From Candidatus Sulfurimonas baltica (lineage in GTDB: Bacteria; Campylobacterota; Campylobacteria; Campylobacterales; Sulfurimonadaceae): DNA of 64,000 bases. Positions within the stretch are counted from its first letter, which is position 1. Each line of letters begins with the position of its first letter. The notes under the pieces are model-generated. The model had not been told where the DNA came from and did not search any database. It was given only the letters and a program-made list of their open reading frames with translations. Below are positions 44,989 through 53,852 of the stretch, piece after piece. The DNA lies in assembly GCF_015265455.1 (NCBI RefSeq), contig NZ_CP054492.1, forward strand, positions 2,170,001 through 2,234,000, written 5' to 3'. The position numbers were made by a program, and so were the translations under genes.

Positions 44989-45912
44989 TTAACCTTTTTG
45001 TTTATTTAACCAAACCATCAAGCCCTTTTGAGCATGAAGTCTATTTTCAGCCTCATTAAAAACTATGTCCGAGTGTTTATCAAAAACTTCCTCACTCACT
45101 TCTAGACCTCTGTAAGCCGGAAGACAGTGTAAAAATCTAGCACCACTATGTGCTAAATTCATCATCTCTTCATCGACCATAAAACCACTGAATACTTTTA
45201 TTCGCTCTTCTTTTTCTTCTTCTTGTCCCATCGAGGTCCAAGTGTCTGTTGTTACAACAGTAGCACCTTTTACAGCAACTTTAGGGTCATTAGTAGTGGT
45301 TATAACTGCACCGCTCTCTTTAGCGATTTCAAGAGCTTGTGATAAAATTTCACTATCAACTTCGTACCCTTTTGGAGTAGCAATTCTAAGCTCAAACCCT
45401 AGCTTTGCACAAAGCATCATCCAAGAGTGTGTCATATTATTTCCATCACCGACATAAGCGGCAATTAAATTTTTTTCTGCATTGTATTCAATTAAAGTCA
45501 TATAATCAGCTAAAAGCTGAACAGGATGGTAGGAGTCAGTAAGTCCGTTAATAACCGGCGCTTTTGAGTAGCGTGCGAACTCCTCTATCATTGAGTGATC
45601 AAAAGTTCTTATCATAACCATATCACACATGCTGGAAATCACCCTTGCAGTATCTTTTATCGGTTCACCGCGACCTAGGTGAATATCACGGTTTGAAAGG
45701 AACAGAGCATGTCCACCCAATTGAAACATTCCAGTTTCAAAACTTACTCTTGTTCTTGTTGAACTTTTTTCAAAAATCATACCCAAGGTCTGGTTTTCTA
45801 GCTCTTTTTTGTATATTTTTGACTTTAGGTTTTTTTTAATTTCAAGTCCGATATCAATAATTTCTAAAATCTCTTCTTTCGTAAAATCTTTTAGTGTTAA
45901 AAAATGTCTCAA
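44989..45912 (-). CDS. argF: Ornithine carbamoyltransferase
   Basis: ArgF makes citrulline from ornithine and carbamoyl phosphate in arginine synthesis. The carbamoyl-phosphate site [13 protein letters not shown], the ornithine-side [12 protein letters not shown], the [13 protein letters not shown] segment and the [11 protein letters not shown] signature are all present. The start is taken as TTG at 45912, giving (M)[14 protein letters not shown], the usual N-terminus, with GGGG nine bases upstream; the frame reaches another TTG four codons earlier. The pentahaem cytochrome gene follows three bases later, an unrelated function. Confidence 0.95.
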   Translation of the reverse strand: MRHFLTLKDFTKEEILEIIDIGLEIKKNLKSKIYKKELENQTLGMIFEKSSTRTRVSFETGMFQLGGHALFLSNRDIHLGRGEPIKDTARVISSMCDMVMIRTFDHSMIEEFARYSKAPVINGLTDSYHPVQLLADYMTLIEYNAEKNLIAAYVGDGNNMTHSWMMLCAKLGFELRIATPKGYEVDSEILSQALEIAKESGAVITTTNDPKVAVKGATVVTTDTWTSMGQEEEKEERIKVFSGFMVDEEMMNLAHSGARFLHCLPAYRGLEVSEEVFDKHSDIVFNEAENRLHAQKGLMVWLNKQKG

Positions 45913-45970
45913 TATTCGCCCCAAATTTTTATTATATATGTCGCTATTCTATAGGTAGTTATCTTTGAAA

Positions 45971-46945
45971 CTACTTATTAAGCAATATCTTTGCAACTTC
46001 TTTGGCGTGATAAGAGATTATTATGTCTGCACCGGCACGTTTAAAACTCATCATAGTCTCCATCACAACTCTATTATAATCAATTAAATCATGCTTACCT
46101 GCGAGTTTTAACATCGCATATTCTCCGCTTACATTATACACAGCCATTGGAAGTGACGTTGCATCTTTAATCTCACGTACTATGTCTAAGTATGCAAGAG
46201 CAGGCTTTACCATAAGTATATCTGCACCTTGAGCTTCATCTTCGATACTCTCAGCAATCGCTTCTCTTCTGTTTGCCGGGTCCATTTGGTATGATGCACG
46301 GTCGCCAAAACTTGGAGTTGATTCAGCCACGTCACGAAACGGTCCATAATATCCAGATGCAAATTTTGTCGAGTAGCTCATAATTGGTAAATTCTCAAAT
46401 CCTGCACCATCAAGAGCTTCTCTTAGAGTGACAATAATTCCATCCATCATTCCCGACGGCGCTATCATGTCTGCTCCTGCTTTTGCATGAACAATTGCTT
46501 GCTGTCCTGATATTTCAAGTGTTGCATCATTGTTTACAGTTTCATTTTTTTCGTCAATAATTCCACAGTGCCCATGATCTGTATATTCACAAAAGCACAG
46601 ATCAGTAACTACAAACATCTCTGGATGTGCTTCTTTTATAGCCCTTATTGCAGAAGCGATTATCCCGTGTTCACACAGTGAGTCTGAACCGATAGAGTCT
46701 TTTACATCAGGAATTCCAAAAAGAATAATAGAATAAAGTCCAAGCTTTTTCAACTCTTCACACTCTTTTAATATTTCATCTAAACTCATCTGAAAAACGC
46801 CTGGCATTGAAGCTACTTCAGTTTTAATTCCCTCACCTGAACGAACAAACAGTGGGTAGATAAAATCTGTTACGTTTACATTTGTCTCACGAACTAATGA
46901 GCGAAGATGCCCATTAAGACGAGTTCTACGAAATCTTTGAAACAT
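45971..46945 (-). CDS. hemB: Delta-aminolevulinic acid dehydratase (porphobilinogen synthase)
   Basis: HemB condenses two 5-aminolevulinate molecules to porphobilinogen. The 324-residue protein has the Schiff-base lysine in [12 protein letters not shown] and the second lysine in [19 protein letters not shown]. The Cys-rich segment [14 protein letters not shown] supplies the three-Cys zinc site, so this is the Zn-dependent form. An AAGGAC ribosome site is present. It is divergent from ribA and lies 58 bases upstream of argF, possibly in one transcript with it. Confidence 0.97.
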   Translation of the reverse strand: MFQRFRRTRLNGHLRSLVRETNVNVTDFIYPLFVRSGEGIKTEVASMPGVFQMSLDEILKECEELKKLGLYSIILFGIPDVKDSIGSDSLCEHGIIASAIRAIKEAHPEMFVVTDLCFCEYTDHGHCGIIDEKNETVNNDATLEISGQQAIVHAKAGADMIAPSGMMDGIIVTLREALDGAGFENLPIMSYSTKFASGYYGPFRDVAESTPSFGDRASYQMDPANRREAIAESIEDEAQGADILMVKPALAYLDIVREIKDATSLPMAVYNVSGEYAMLKLAGKHDLIDYNRVVMETMMSFKRAGADIIISYHAKEVAKILLNK

Positions 46946-46972
46946 AATTAAGTCCTTAAAAGTTTTTTTTGC

Positions 46973-46978
46973 TATAAT
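46973..46978 (+). promoter_or_regulatory. Probable -10 hexamer (TATAAT) for ribA
   Basis: A run of eight T residues followed by GC and TATAAT precedes ribA, the T-rich upstream pattern known for the main sigma factor in Campylobacterota. The start codon lies 50 bases downstream. Confidence 0.6.
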
Positions 46979-47027
46979 TTTTAAAAATTTATTTTATCGT
47001 TTTAAAGTTAAAAGTAGGGTACATTAA

Positions 47028-47591
47028 TTGAATATAGATATTTCTGAAGTTGCAAACTTACCATCTAGATTTGGAAACTTCAAAGTAAAAGCCTTTAAAG
47101 AGGGAAACAAAGAACATCTTGTAATTTATAAAGACAGTCTTGATGAAATACCGATAGTAAGAGTTCACTCAGAGTGTTTAACTGGGGATGCTATCGGAAG
47201 TCTAAAGTGTGATTGTAGAGATCAACTAGAGTATGCTCTAAAACTTGCTGAAGATACTAATGGTATGGTTATTTACTTAAGGCAAGAGGGTAGGAATATC
47301 GGTCTTTTAAATAAGATAAATGCTTATGCTTTGCAAGATAAAGGGTTAAACACCATAGAGGCTAATCACCAGCTTGGTTTTGGAGCCGATGAGAGAACAT
47401 ACGAAATGGTAACATATATACTCCATCACTTCAATATTCATAAAATTAAACTCCTTACAAACAACCCAGATAAAGTAAACTCTATAAATGACATAGAAAT
47501 AGTTGAGCGTATTCCTATAATTATGCAATCAAACATACATAACAAAGATTATTTAAATGTTAAAAAAGATGACATGGGTCATCTACTATAA
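47028..47591 (+). CDS. ribA: GTP cyclohydrolase II
   Basis: RibA opens GTP in the first step of riboflavin synthesis. The 187-residue stand-alone enzyme has the zinc ligands in ECLTGDAIGSLKCDCRDQLEYAL and catalytic segments GMVIYLRQEGRNIGLLNKI and LLTNNPDKV. There is no fused DHBP synthase domain. The start is TTG at 47028, supported by GTAGGG eight bases upstream. rsmG follows nine bases later. No FMN riboswitch is recognised in the 50-base leader. Confidence 0.95.
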   Translation: MNIDISEVANLPSRFGNFKVKAFKEGNKEHLVIYKDSLDEIPIVRVHSECLTGDAIGSLKCDCRDQLEYALKLAEDTNGMVIYLRQEGRNIGLLNKINAYALQDKGLNTIEANHQLGFGADERTYEMVTYILHHFNIHKIKLLTNNPDKVNSINDIEIVERIPIIMQSNIHNKDYLNVKKDDMGHLL

Positions 47592-47600
47592 AGGATACTA

Positions 47601-48182
47601 TTGGATTTAAAATCAGCACTTCAAGATGATAATATCAGCTTGCCAGAGAACTTTTTCTATAACGTACAAAAATTTAAAGAGCACCTTTTCAAGTGGAATA
47701 AAATTCATAATCTAACCGGTGCCAAAGATGAAAAAACAATAGATGAGTTTATATATGATGCTGTTTTTCCTATAAGTTTTTTGCCAAAAACTAAAAATCT
47801 TTTAGACATAGGAACAGGCGCCGGTTTTCCAGGTATGATTTTAGCCTTTGGACTTCCTGATACGCAAGTTACTTTGGTTGAACCACTCGCAAAACGTGCT
47901 AGTTTTTTGCAGTTTGTAAAGGCAGACTTAGGGTTGGACAACGTTAGAGTTGTAAAAAAACGGGTTGAAGACATGGAGAGTGAGATTTTCGAACTTGTAA
48001 CTTCAAGAGCTGTTACAGATACAAATATGCTTTTAAAATTAAGTGAAAACTTTCGTGATAAAAACTCAAAACTTCTTTTTTACAAAGGTGAAAAAGTTTA
48101 CGATGAAGTAGGAAGCGATTTAAAACACAAAGTTATAAAGACTAAGAATAGACACTATTTACTTATAGGAGAAGATTTATGA
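47601..48182 (+). CDS. rsmG: 16S rRNA (guanine-527-N7)-methyltransferase
   Basis: RsmG methylates G527 of 16S rRNA using S-adenosylmethionine. The 193-residue protein has [20 protein letters not shown], the SAM motif [36 protein letters not shown] and [17 protein letters not shown], which are diagnostic. The start is TTG at 47601, with AAGGAT ten bases upstream. It lies in an apparent operon with ribA and two small genes; the stop overlaps the next start by four bases. Confidence 0.95.
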   Translation: MDLKSALQDDNISLPENFFYNVQKFKEHLFKWNKIHNLTGAKDEKTIDEFIYDAVFPISFLPKTKNLLDIGTGAGFPGMILAFGLPDTQVTLVEPLAKRASFLQFVKADLGLDNVRVVKKRVEDMESEIFELVTSRAVTDTNMLLKLSENFRDKNSKLLFYKGEKVYDEVGSDLKHKVIKTKNRHYLLIGEDL

Positions 48183-48406
48183 GTCCTCAATGGATTTTAG
48201 TTATTGTGTTAATTGCTGTAGTTTACTTTTTTTTCATCAAGAAAAAACCTGCTGTTACACAATCAAATAAAAACAATAAAAAAGACGAAGTACAAAGCAG
48301 TGACATGGTTGAGTGCTCTACATGTGGAGTCTATTGTGAGTTAGACGACACAATTCTCAGCAACAACAAATACTACTGCTCAAACGAGTGTTTGGAGAAG
48401 GCATAA
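48179..48406 (+). CDS. Small membrane zinc-ribbon protein (PP0621-like)
   Basis: The 75-residue protein has one N-terminal transmembrane helix ([20 protein letters not shown]) and a cytosolic four-Cys motif, [14 protein letters not shown] and [11 protein letters not shown], which can bind one metal ion. This layout, with MV.C..CG at the centre and Y.YCS.EC at the end, is that of the PP0621 family of unknown function. It overlaps rsmG by four bases and the next gene by one, so expression is tightly coupled. Confidence 0.78.
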   Translation: MSPQWILVIVLIAVVYFFFIKKKPAVTQSNKNNKKDEVQSSDMVECSTCGVYCELDDTILSNNKYYCSNECLEKA

Positions 48407-48798
48407 TGCTTTTCTTTGGACATAGATTTATAGATAGTGAAAATTTTTATCATATCCCAAATATAGATGCCATAAAAAACACTCCGCCATCTTCAACTAT
48501 ATACGTGGAGTTTAGTGAAGATAATCTTGACATTATAAAACATGCTATAAAAAACTCTGTAAATATCGCCGTAGAAGTTATAGATATCACCCAAGTTGTA
48601 TATGCTTCAGCTTTGGGGGTTTCATTTATCATAGTTTCTAAAAAGTTGGCAAAAACTGCTCAAAATTTGGCGGAAAACTATCTCTTTGATGCAAAAATTT
48701 TAGTCTACATAGAGGATGAAGATGAGATTGAAGAACTTGCTATTTTAGGAGTTGACGGCATTATTTGCTCTAACGCAATTATAAAAATCAACTCTTGA
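48406..48798 (+). CDS. Conserved-type hypothetical protein
   Basis: This 130-residue cytosolic protein begins [17 protein letters not shown] at ATG 48406, sharing a base with the previous stop (TAATG). It has alternating beta and alpha segments (STIYVEFSEDN, NIAVEVIDITQVVYASALGVSFIIV, DAKILVYIEDEDEIEELAILGVDGII), suggesting an alpha/beta fold ending in the 'GVDGII' strand seen in many TIM-barrel or Rossmann proteins. I do not recognise a family. It is the last gene of the ribA-rsmG operon and convergent with alr, four bases between the stops. Confidence 0.7.
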   Translation: MLFFGHRFIDSENFYHIPNIDAIKNTPPSSTIYVEFSEDNLDIIKHAIKNSVNIAVEVIDITQVVYASALGVSFIIVSKKLAKTAQNLAENYLFDAKILVYIEDEDEIEELAILGVDGIICSNAIIKINS

Positions 48799-48802
48799 AT
48801 TT

Positions 48803-49822
48803 TTAAATAATTTTTCTAGTAATATCCGACTTTAAAGATGTAAGCACTTCATAACTTATAGTTTCTGCGAATGGTGCTACTTTTGAAGCATCATTGAAAA
48901 TAAGAAGTTCTTCTTTATCACTTACAAATGAACTGTTATCCATAGAGATTCTGCCAATCAACTCCTCACCGTTTGGAGTTTTATACCCTTTATTCGCACA
49001 TGTTCTTAAAAAACCGTCACCGTAACCAAAGTTATAATTAGTTACTTTGCAACTCTCTTTGGCTTCGTAGTCACCGCCATAACCTACCCTCTCCCCTTTT
49101 TTCAACTCTCTTGATGAGTTTATAGTTGCATGTAAAGACAAAACAGGTTTTAAATTTTCTACAAATAAAGAATTTGGAAGTTTCATACATCCATAAGCGG
49201 AAATTCCGACCCTTGCCATATCTTCATCAAAATCTGCATGTCGAAACAACGAAGCTGAATTTGATGAGTGAAATCTAAGCTCATCAAATCCAAACTCTTT
49301 AGCTAACTTTATTGAGTTGGCTTTTACTATTTTAAAATTCTCATTTTGCCAAAACCACTCACTTGTAAGCTCATCTGCACTTCTATGATGCGTAAACACA
49401 GCTTCTAAAATCAGTCCTGCTTCTTTGATTTTTATAAAAGCTTCTTGAAGTTCACTTATATCAATACCGTTGCGGTGCATTCCCGTATCTACTTTTAGCT
49501 CTACTTTTGTATTGGCAGGAAATCTAGAAATTGTGTTTATATCATTAATTGTATATCTTATTTTATCGCTTTTTATTTTTGGAATTTCTCCTAAAACCAG
49601 AATATACTCAAAAAAATCTTCTATAGATTTTGCCTCTTCACATGTACGGACAACTGCTTTTTTTACTCCGTACTCTTTTGCTAAGGCCGACATCTCTAAG
49701 AGTCCATGTCCGTATCCGTTATCTTTTAAAACTAATGCTATTTTATCTACGCTTTTGGTATGTTCTGCAATAATATCGAGATTATTAAAAAAGTTATTTT
49801 TATTTAAAGTTATATAAGCCAT
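48803..49822 (-). CDS. alr: Alanine racemase
   Basis: Alr supplies D-alanine for peptidoglycan. The start at 49822 (MAYITLNKNNFFNNL) gives 339 residues; the frame is open for another 96 codons but that part is unlike the family and overlaps the divergent gene. The PLP lysine is in KIALVLKDNGYGHG, the VDTGMHRNGI segment binds substrate, and RVGYGGDY and GRISMDNSSF carry the other active-site residues. A minus-strand TATAAT at 49834-49829 ends six bases before the ATG and no ribosome site is visible, so it is a leaderless candidate. Confidence 0.94.
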   Translation of the reverse strand: MAYITLNKNNFFNNLDIIAEHTKSVDKIALVLKDNGYGHGLLEMSALAKEYGVKKAVVRTCEEAKSIEDFFEYILVLGEIPKIKSDKIRYTINDINTISRFPANTKVELKVDTGMHRNGIDISELQEAFIKIKEAGLILEAVFTHHRSADELTSEWFWQNENFKIVKANSIKLAKEFGFDELRFHSSNSASLFRHADFDEDMARVGISAYGCMKLPNSLFVENLKPVLSLHATINSSRELKKGERVGYGGDYEAKESCKVTNYNFGYGDGFLRTCANKGYKTPNGEELIGRISMDNSSFVSDKEELLIFNDASKVAPFAETISYEVLTSLKSDITRKII

Positions 49823-49860
49823 AAGGGAATTATACCAAAGAAATACTCTCGCAACTAAGC

Positions 49861-49907
49861 GTAGCTTCAGTGAGGGGAATTTTTTTCGGACTTGTTCGTA
49901 AAAAAGG
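49861..49907 (+). repeat. Dispersed hairpin repeat in the leader of the agmatine deiminase gene
   Basis: It starts with GTAGCTTCAGTGA, identical to the start of the element at 59384, and continues to a hairpin with TTTTTTTCG (49880-49888) and CGTAAAAAA (49897-49905) arms around GACTTGTT. The right arm runs directly into the AAGGAG ribosome site, so folding could mask initiation. Confidence 0.7.
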
Positions 49908-49915
49908 AGAATAGA

Positions 49916-50911
49916 GTGAAAAGATTGATTGCAGAGTTTGAAGAACAAAGTTTTACACAAATTATATTTCCACATGCTAAAACCGATTGGGTTGAGTATT
50001 TGGATGAGGCAGAAGTTACATTTACAAATATTATTAATGAAATAATCAAGTATCAAAAATGCCTTGTTGTCTGTGCAGACATTGAAGATGTTAAGAGCAG
50101 ATTTGAGCATAACGAAAACCTTTATTTTGTTGAGTTTGAGACTAATGACACTTGGGCGAGAGACTCCTCTGCTCTTTGCATAGAAGAGAATTCACATGTA
50201 AAACTCTTAGATTTTAATTTTACCGGCTGGGGCGGTAAATTTGACGCTTCAAAAGACAATGCAATGAGTCGGGCAATTCAAAAAAGATACAACAAAGAAC
50301 TTCTACATGTAGCGTTGGATTTGGAGGGTGGAGCGGTTGAGAGCAATGGAGTTGACACTATACTTACAACATCGGAGTGCATGTTAAACAAAAACAGAAA
50401 CTCCTCTTTGAACCCTTCACAAATCACTGATATATTGCAAAATGAATTTGGAATGAAAAAGATTCTATACCTAAATCACGGCTACCTTGCAGGTGACGAT
50501 ACAGATTCACATGTAGATACTTTGGCAAGATTTATAGATGAAAAAACAATAATGTACGTTACATGTAAGGATGAGAGCGATGAGCATTTCAAAGAGTTAA
50601 AACTTATGCAAAAAGAGCTTTTTGAGTTTGCAAAAGCTTATAATTTAGAACTTATTGAACTTCCGATGACAGATGCTATATACTTTGAAGATGAGAGATT
50701 GCCGGCTACTTATGCCAATTTCTTATTTGTTAACGGTGCCGTTTTAGTACCTGTTTACGGAGTTAAACAAGATGAAGAGGCATTAGAGATTTTCAAAAAA
50801 ACTTTTACAGACAAAGAGATAGTTGCTATTAATTGTATGGCACTCATAAAACAGCATGGCTCACTTCACTGCGTCACTATGAATTTTGCAAAAGAAGTTG
50901 AGATTATTTAA
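49916..50911 (+). CDS. aguA: Agmatine deiminase / peptidylarginine deiminase-family protein
   Basis: The 331-residue cytosolic enzyme begins at GTG 49916 with AAGGAGA seven bases upstream; a TTG further upstream (49892) falls in the hairpin. The family signature is complete: NDTWARDSSALCI, FTGWGGKFDASKDN, LEGGAVESNGVDTILTT, GDDTDSHVDTLARF, ATYANFLFVNGAVLVPVYG and the catalytic cysteine in GSLHCVTMN. It probably converts agmatine to N-carbamoylputrescine for polyamine synthesis; related enzymes of the family act on other guanidines. An ArgF homologue lies in the same window. Confidence 0.9.
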   Translation: MKRLIAEFEEQSFTQIIFPHAKTDWVEYLDEAEVTFTNIINEIIKYQKCLVVCADIEDVKSRFEHNENLYFVEFETNDTWARDSSALCIEENSHVKLLDFNFTGWGGKFDASKDNAMSRAIQKRYNKELLHVALDLEGGAVESNGVDTILTTSECMLNKNRNSSLNPSQITDILQNEFGMKKILYLNHGYLAGDDTDSHVDTLARFIDEKTIMYVTCKDESDEHFKELKLMQKELFEFAKAYNLELIELPMTDAIYFEDERLPATYANFLFVNGAVLVPVYGVKQDEEALEIFKKTFTDKEIVAINCMALIKQHGSLHCVTMNFAKEVEII

Positions 50912-50983
50912 AGTTTATATATTAAATTTCTACTTAGATATTATATGATAGTATGGTAGAAGAAATTATATAGGGCTTAATAA

Positions 50984-53839
50984 ATGAGAGTTACTACTAA
51001 ATTAACCGCTTTACTTTTAGTTGCAGGTTTGCTGCCGTTTATTAGCATGACTTATATAAACTACAAGTCATCAGTAAAAGACATTACGAAAGAAGTAACA
51101 AAAAACTTAAGTTCATCTATTAAGTATAGAACCAAGGTTATGAATAGATATGCCAAAAACCTTAAAAAAAGTGTAGAATTAGATTCAACTTCTCCTCTCC
51201 TAAACTCTATCCTGACAGACTCTGATAATTTTTCAAAAAGTTTAGAAAATAAAAAATCACTTCAAGATTTTCTGGCACATCAAGTTAAGGTACATAGCCT
51301 TGTTAATACGTTCATTATCTCATTGTCAGGTGACATAATAGAGAGTGCTATACCAAATATTGATTTTCTTACAAACTTAAATGATGAATCTTGCATAGAC
51401 AGTGAACTTGCAAAAAGTTTTCATAAAGTTTTAAAAGAGAGAAAAAGTTATATTTCAGATTTTGGCTACCATAAAACTTCCAAAAAACCATCAGCATTTA
51501 TAATCTCTCCTATCTTCAGCGACTCTAAGATAATAGGAGCTCTTGGTTTTCAAATAAATATTGATGAACTATACTCCATTATAGGAGATTATGACGGATT
51601 AGGAGAGACAGGTGAGATTATCATTGCATCAAAAGTTGCAGATAAAGCACTTTTTTTAAATCCTCTGAGAAATGATCCCTCAGCTGCATTTAAACGCTAC
51701 GTAGAGATAGACTCTGCTTATGGATTGCCTATACAACAAGCTGTAAATTCAGGAAACAGCAGTGGAATATTTTATGACTATAAACATAATGAGGTTATAG
51801 CTACATGGGGGTACATTCCTGAACTTAGAATAGGTATGGTTTTTAAGGTAGATACTAAAGAGGCTTATGATGATATTGTAAAATTAAAAAACAGTACCAT
51901 CTTGCTTGGCTTAATTGCACTTAGTATATATCTTTATATTGTATGGCTTATTAGAAAAATGATTTACTCGCTAGAGTCCAAACGTGAACAGTATGAATTT
52001 GGCATAATGGGGACAAATGATGGGTTATGGGACTGGAATCTAAAAAATAATTCAATTTATTTTTCACCTAGATGGAAAGAGATACTTGGGTATAAAGATG
52101 ATGAACTCACAAATGAATTCTCTTCTTGGGAAGAAAAAATCCATCCTGAAGACAAACAACAAGCCCTTAAAGATGTTGAGGCAAGTTTAGTTAAAGAAGG
52201 TGTTGGTTTCAAAAACACACACCGCTTAAAACATAAAGATGGTCACTGGATTTGGGTACTTGGTCGTGCTAAAGTTTTGTTTGACGAGAATGGCAAAGCT
52301 TCTCGTATGGTTGGCTTTGAGACTGATATAACAGAGAACAAGGAAAAAGAGGAACAAATAGCTAAAATAGGAACTCTCCTTACTAACATAATCAACTCTT
52401 CTGATAATCTAATCTTTGTTAAGGACGAAAACTTTAAGTATATAGAGTGCAACACTGCCTTTGAAGAATTTGCGGAAAAAACAAGAGAAGAAATTTTAGG
52501 TAGAAGTGATTACGAACTGTTTGACAAAAAGATTGCCGATTTTTTTAGAGCCAAAGATGAGAAGGTAATAAAATCAAACAAGTCAGAATACAATCATGAA
52601 TGGGTCACATATCCTAACGGGGAAAAAGTTTACTTACTTACGGTAAAAACTATACTTCACAATGAAAAAGGTGAATCGGCAGGTCTTGTAGGAAATTCCA
52701 TTGACATGACAAGAGAACATGAGACACAACGTGAAATATATAAACTCAAATCAACAATTGAGAGAAGTCCTGTCTCTATAGTTATGACAGATGAAAAAGG
52801 TCTAATTCAATATGTGAATCAAAACTACAGCAAAGTTACAGGATACTCCATAAAAGAGCTTATAGGACAAAACCTAAGAATATTTAAATCAGGCTTTACT
52901 AGTGATGAAGAGTATGCAAAGATGTGGAGAGTCATTAATGATGGAAAAGTATGGTCTGGAGATTTTAAAAACGTTGCTAAAGATGGCTCTTTTTTTTGGG
53001 AAAACACAACAATAATGCCCTCCTTCAGTGAAGATGGTAAAGTAAACGGATTTATAGCTATTAAACTTGAAACAACAGAAAAACAGTATATGCAAGAGGC
53101 TCTAAAAAGCCAGGAAGAGATTATGATTGCCCAGTCTCGCCACGCTGCGATGGGTGAGATGATAAGCATGATAGCACACCAGTGGAGACAGCCTATAAGT
53201 GTGATTGCTATGGGAGCAAACAATATTTTAGCTGATATAGAGCTAGACATGGTTGATATAAATAATCTTGAGATTGGTGCAAAAGGGATAATAAAGCAAA
53301 CTCAAGAGCTCTCAAATACCATTGATGATTTTAGACACTTCTTTAGACCGGGAAAAACACTGGAAAATATTTTGCCACAAAATATTCTTGAAGATGCTTT
53401 GGGTGTGATTGGAAAATCTTTACAAAATAACAATATTGAAATTATTCAAGAAGTTCATAATGCTAAAGAGATTACAACTCACTCCAGAGAGCTAATGCAG
53501 GTTCTTATAAATATACTCAACAACGCAAAAGAGGCACTGATTGAAAGTGGTGTTAAAGAGAAGAAAATATTTACCCTTATTAATGATAAAAAAGAGAGTC
53601 TGCTTATAAAAATTTGTGACAACGCTGGAGGGATAAAAGAGGATATAATAAATAAAATTTTTGATCCTTACTTTAGCACAAAAGAAGAAAATGTTGGAAC
53701 AGGGTTAGGTCTTTATATGGGCAAGACTATTATTGAAAAACATTTAGGCGGAACTATAGAGGTTATCAACCAAAGCGATACAGAAGGTCGTGTTATTGGT
53801 GCATGTTTTCTTATAAAACTGCCATACAATAGGAAATAA
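50984..53839 (+). CDS. Membrane sensor histidine kinase with Cache and three PAS domains
   Basis: The 951-residue protein has a transmembrane helix at about 7-27, a periplasmic double-Cache domain up to about 300 ([38 protein letters not shown]), a second transmembrane helix at about 303-323 and three PAS domains at about 335-455, 465-580 and 590-705. The kinase core has H-box [19 protein letters not shown] (His732) and ATPase boxes [23 protein letters not shown] and [19 protein letters not shown]. It probably senses a small ligand such as an organic acid, since Cache domains do. A nearly identical kinase core occurs in the next gene, 13 bases later. Confidence 0.92.
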   Translation: MRVTTKLTALLLVAGLLPFISMTYINYKSSVKDITKEVTKNLSSSIKYRTKVMNRYAKNLKKSVELDSTSPLLNSILTDSDNFSKSLENKKSLQDFLAHQVKVHSLVNTFIISLSGDIIESAIPNIDFLTNLNDESCIDSELAKSFHKVLKERKSYISDFGYHKTSKKPSAFIISPIFSDSKIIGALGFQINIDELYSIIGDYDGLGETGEIIIASKVADKALFLNPLRNDPSAAFKRYVEIDSAYGLPIQQAVNSGNSSGIFYDYKHNEVIATWGYIPELRIGMVFKVDTKEAYDDIVKLKNSTILLGLIALSIYLYIVWLIRKMIYSLESKREQYEFGIMGTNDGLWDWNLKNNSIYFSPRWKEILGYKDDELTNEFSSWEEKIHPEDKQQALKDVEASLVKEGVGFKNTHRLKHKDGHWIWVLGRAKVLFDENGKASRMVGFETDITENKEKEEQIAKIGTLLTNIINSSDNLIFVKDENFKYIECNTAFEEFAEKTREEILGRSDYELFDKKIADFFRAKDEKVIKSNKSEYNHEWVTYPNGEKVYLLTVKTILHNEKGESAGLVGNSIDMTREHETQREIYKLKSTIERSPVSIVMTDEKGLIQYVNQNYSKVTGYSIKELIGQNLRIFKSGFTSDEEYAKMWRVINDGKVWSGDFKNVAKDGSFFWENTTIMPSFSEDGKVNGFIAIKLETTEKQYMQEALKSQEEIMIAQSRHAAMGEMISMIAHQWRQPISVIAMGANNILADIELDMVDINNLEIGAKGIIKQTQELSNTIDDFRHFFRPGKTLENILPQNILEDALGVIGKSLQNNNIEIIQEVHNAKEITTHSRELMQVLINILNNAKEALIESGVKEKKIFTLINDKKESLLIKICDNAGGIKEDIINKIFDPYFSTKEENVGTGLGLYMGKTIIEKHLGGTIEVINQSDTEGRVIGACFLIKLPYNRK

Positions 53840-53852
53840 GGAGGGAGAAATT

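Noticed and set aside
46979-47027. FMN riboswitch in front of ribA
   Set aside because: The leader is about 45 bases and A/T-rich, too short for the conserved multi-helix FMN aptamer.
49823-50110. A 96-residue upstream extension of alanine racemase
   Set aside because: It overlaps the well-supported divergent agmatine deiminase gene, is Cys- and Phe-rich like a shadow frame, and Alr begins normally at MAYITLN.
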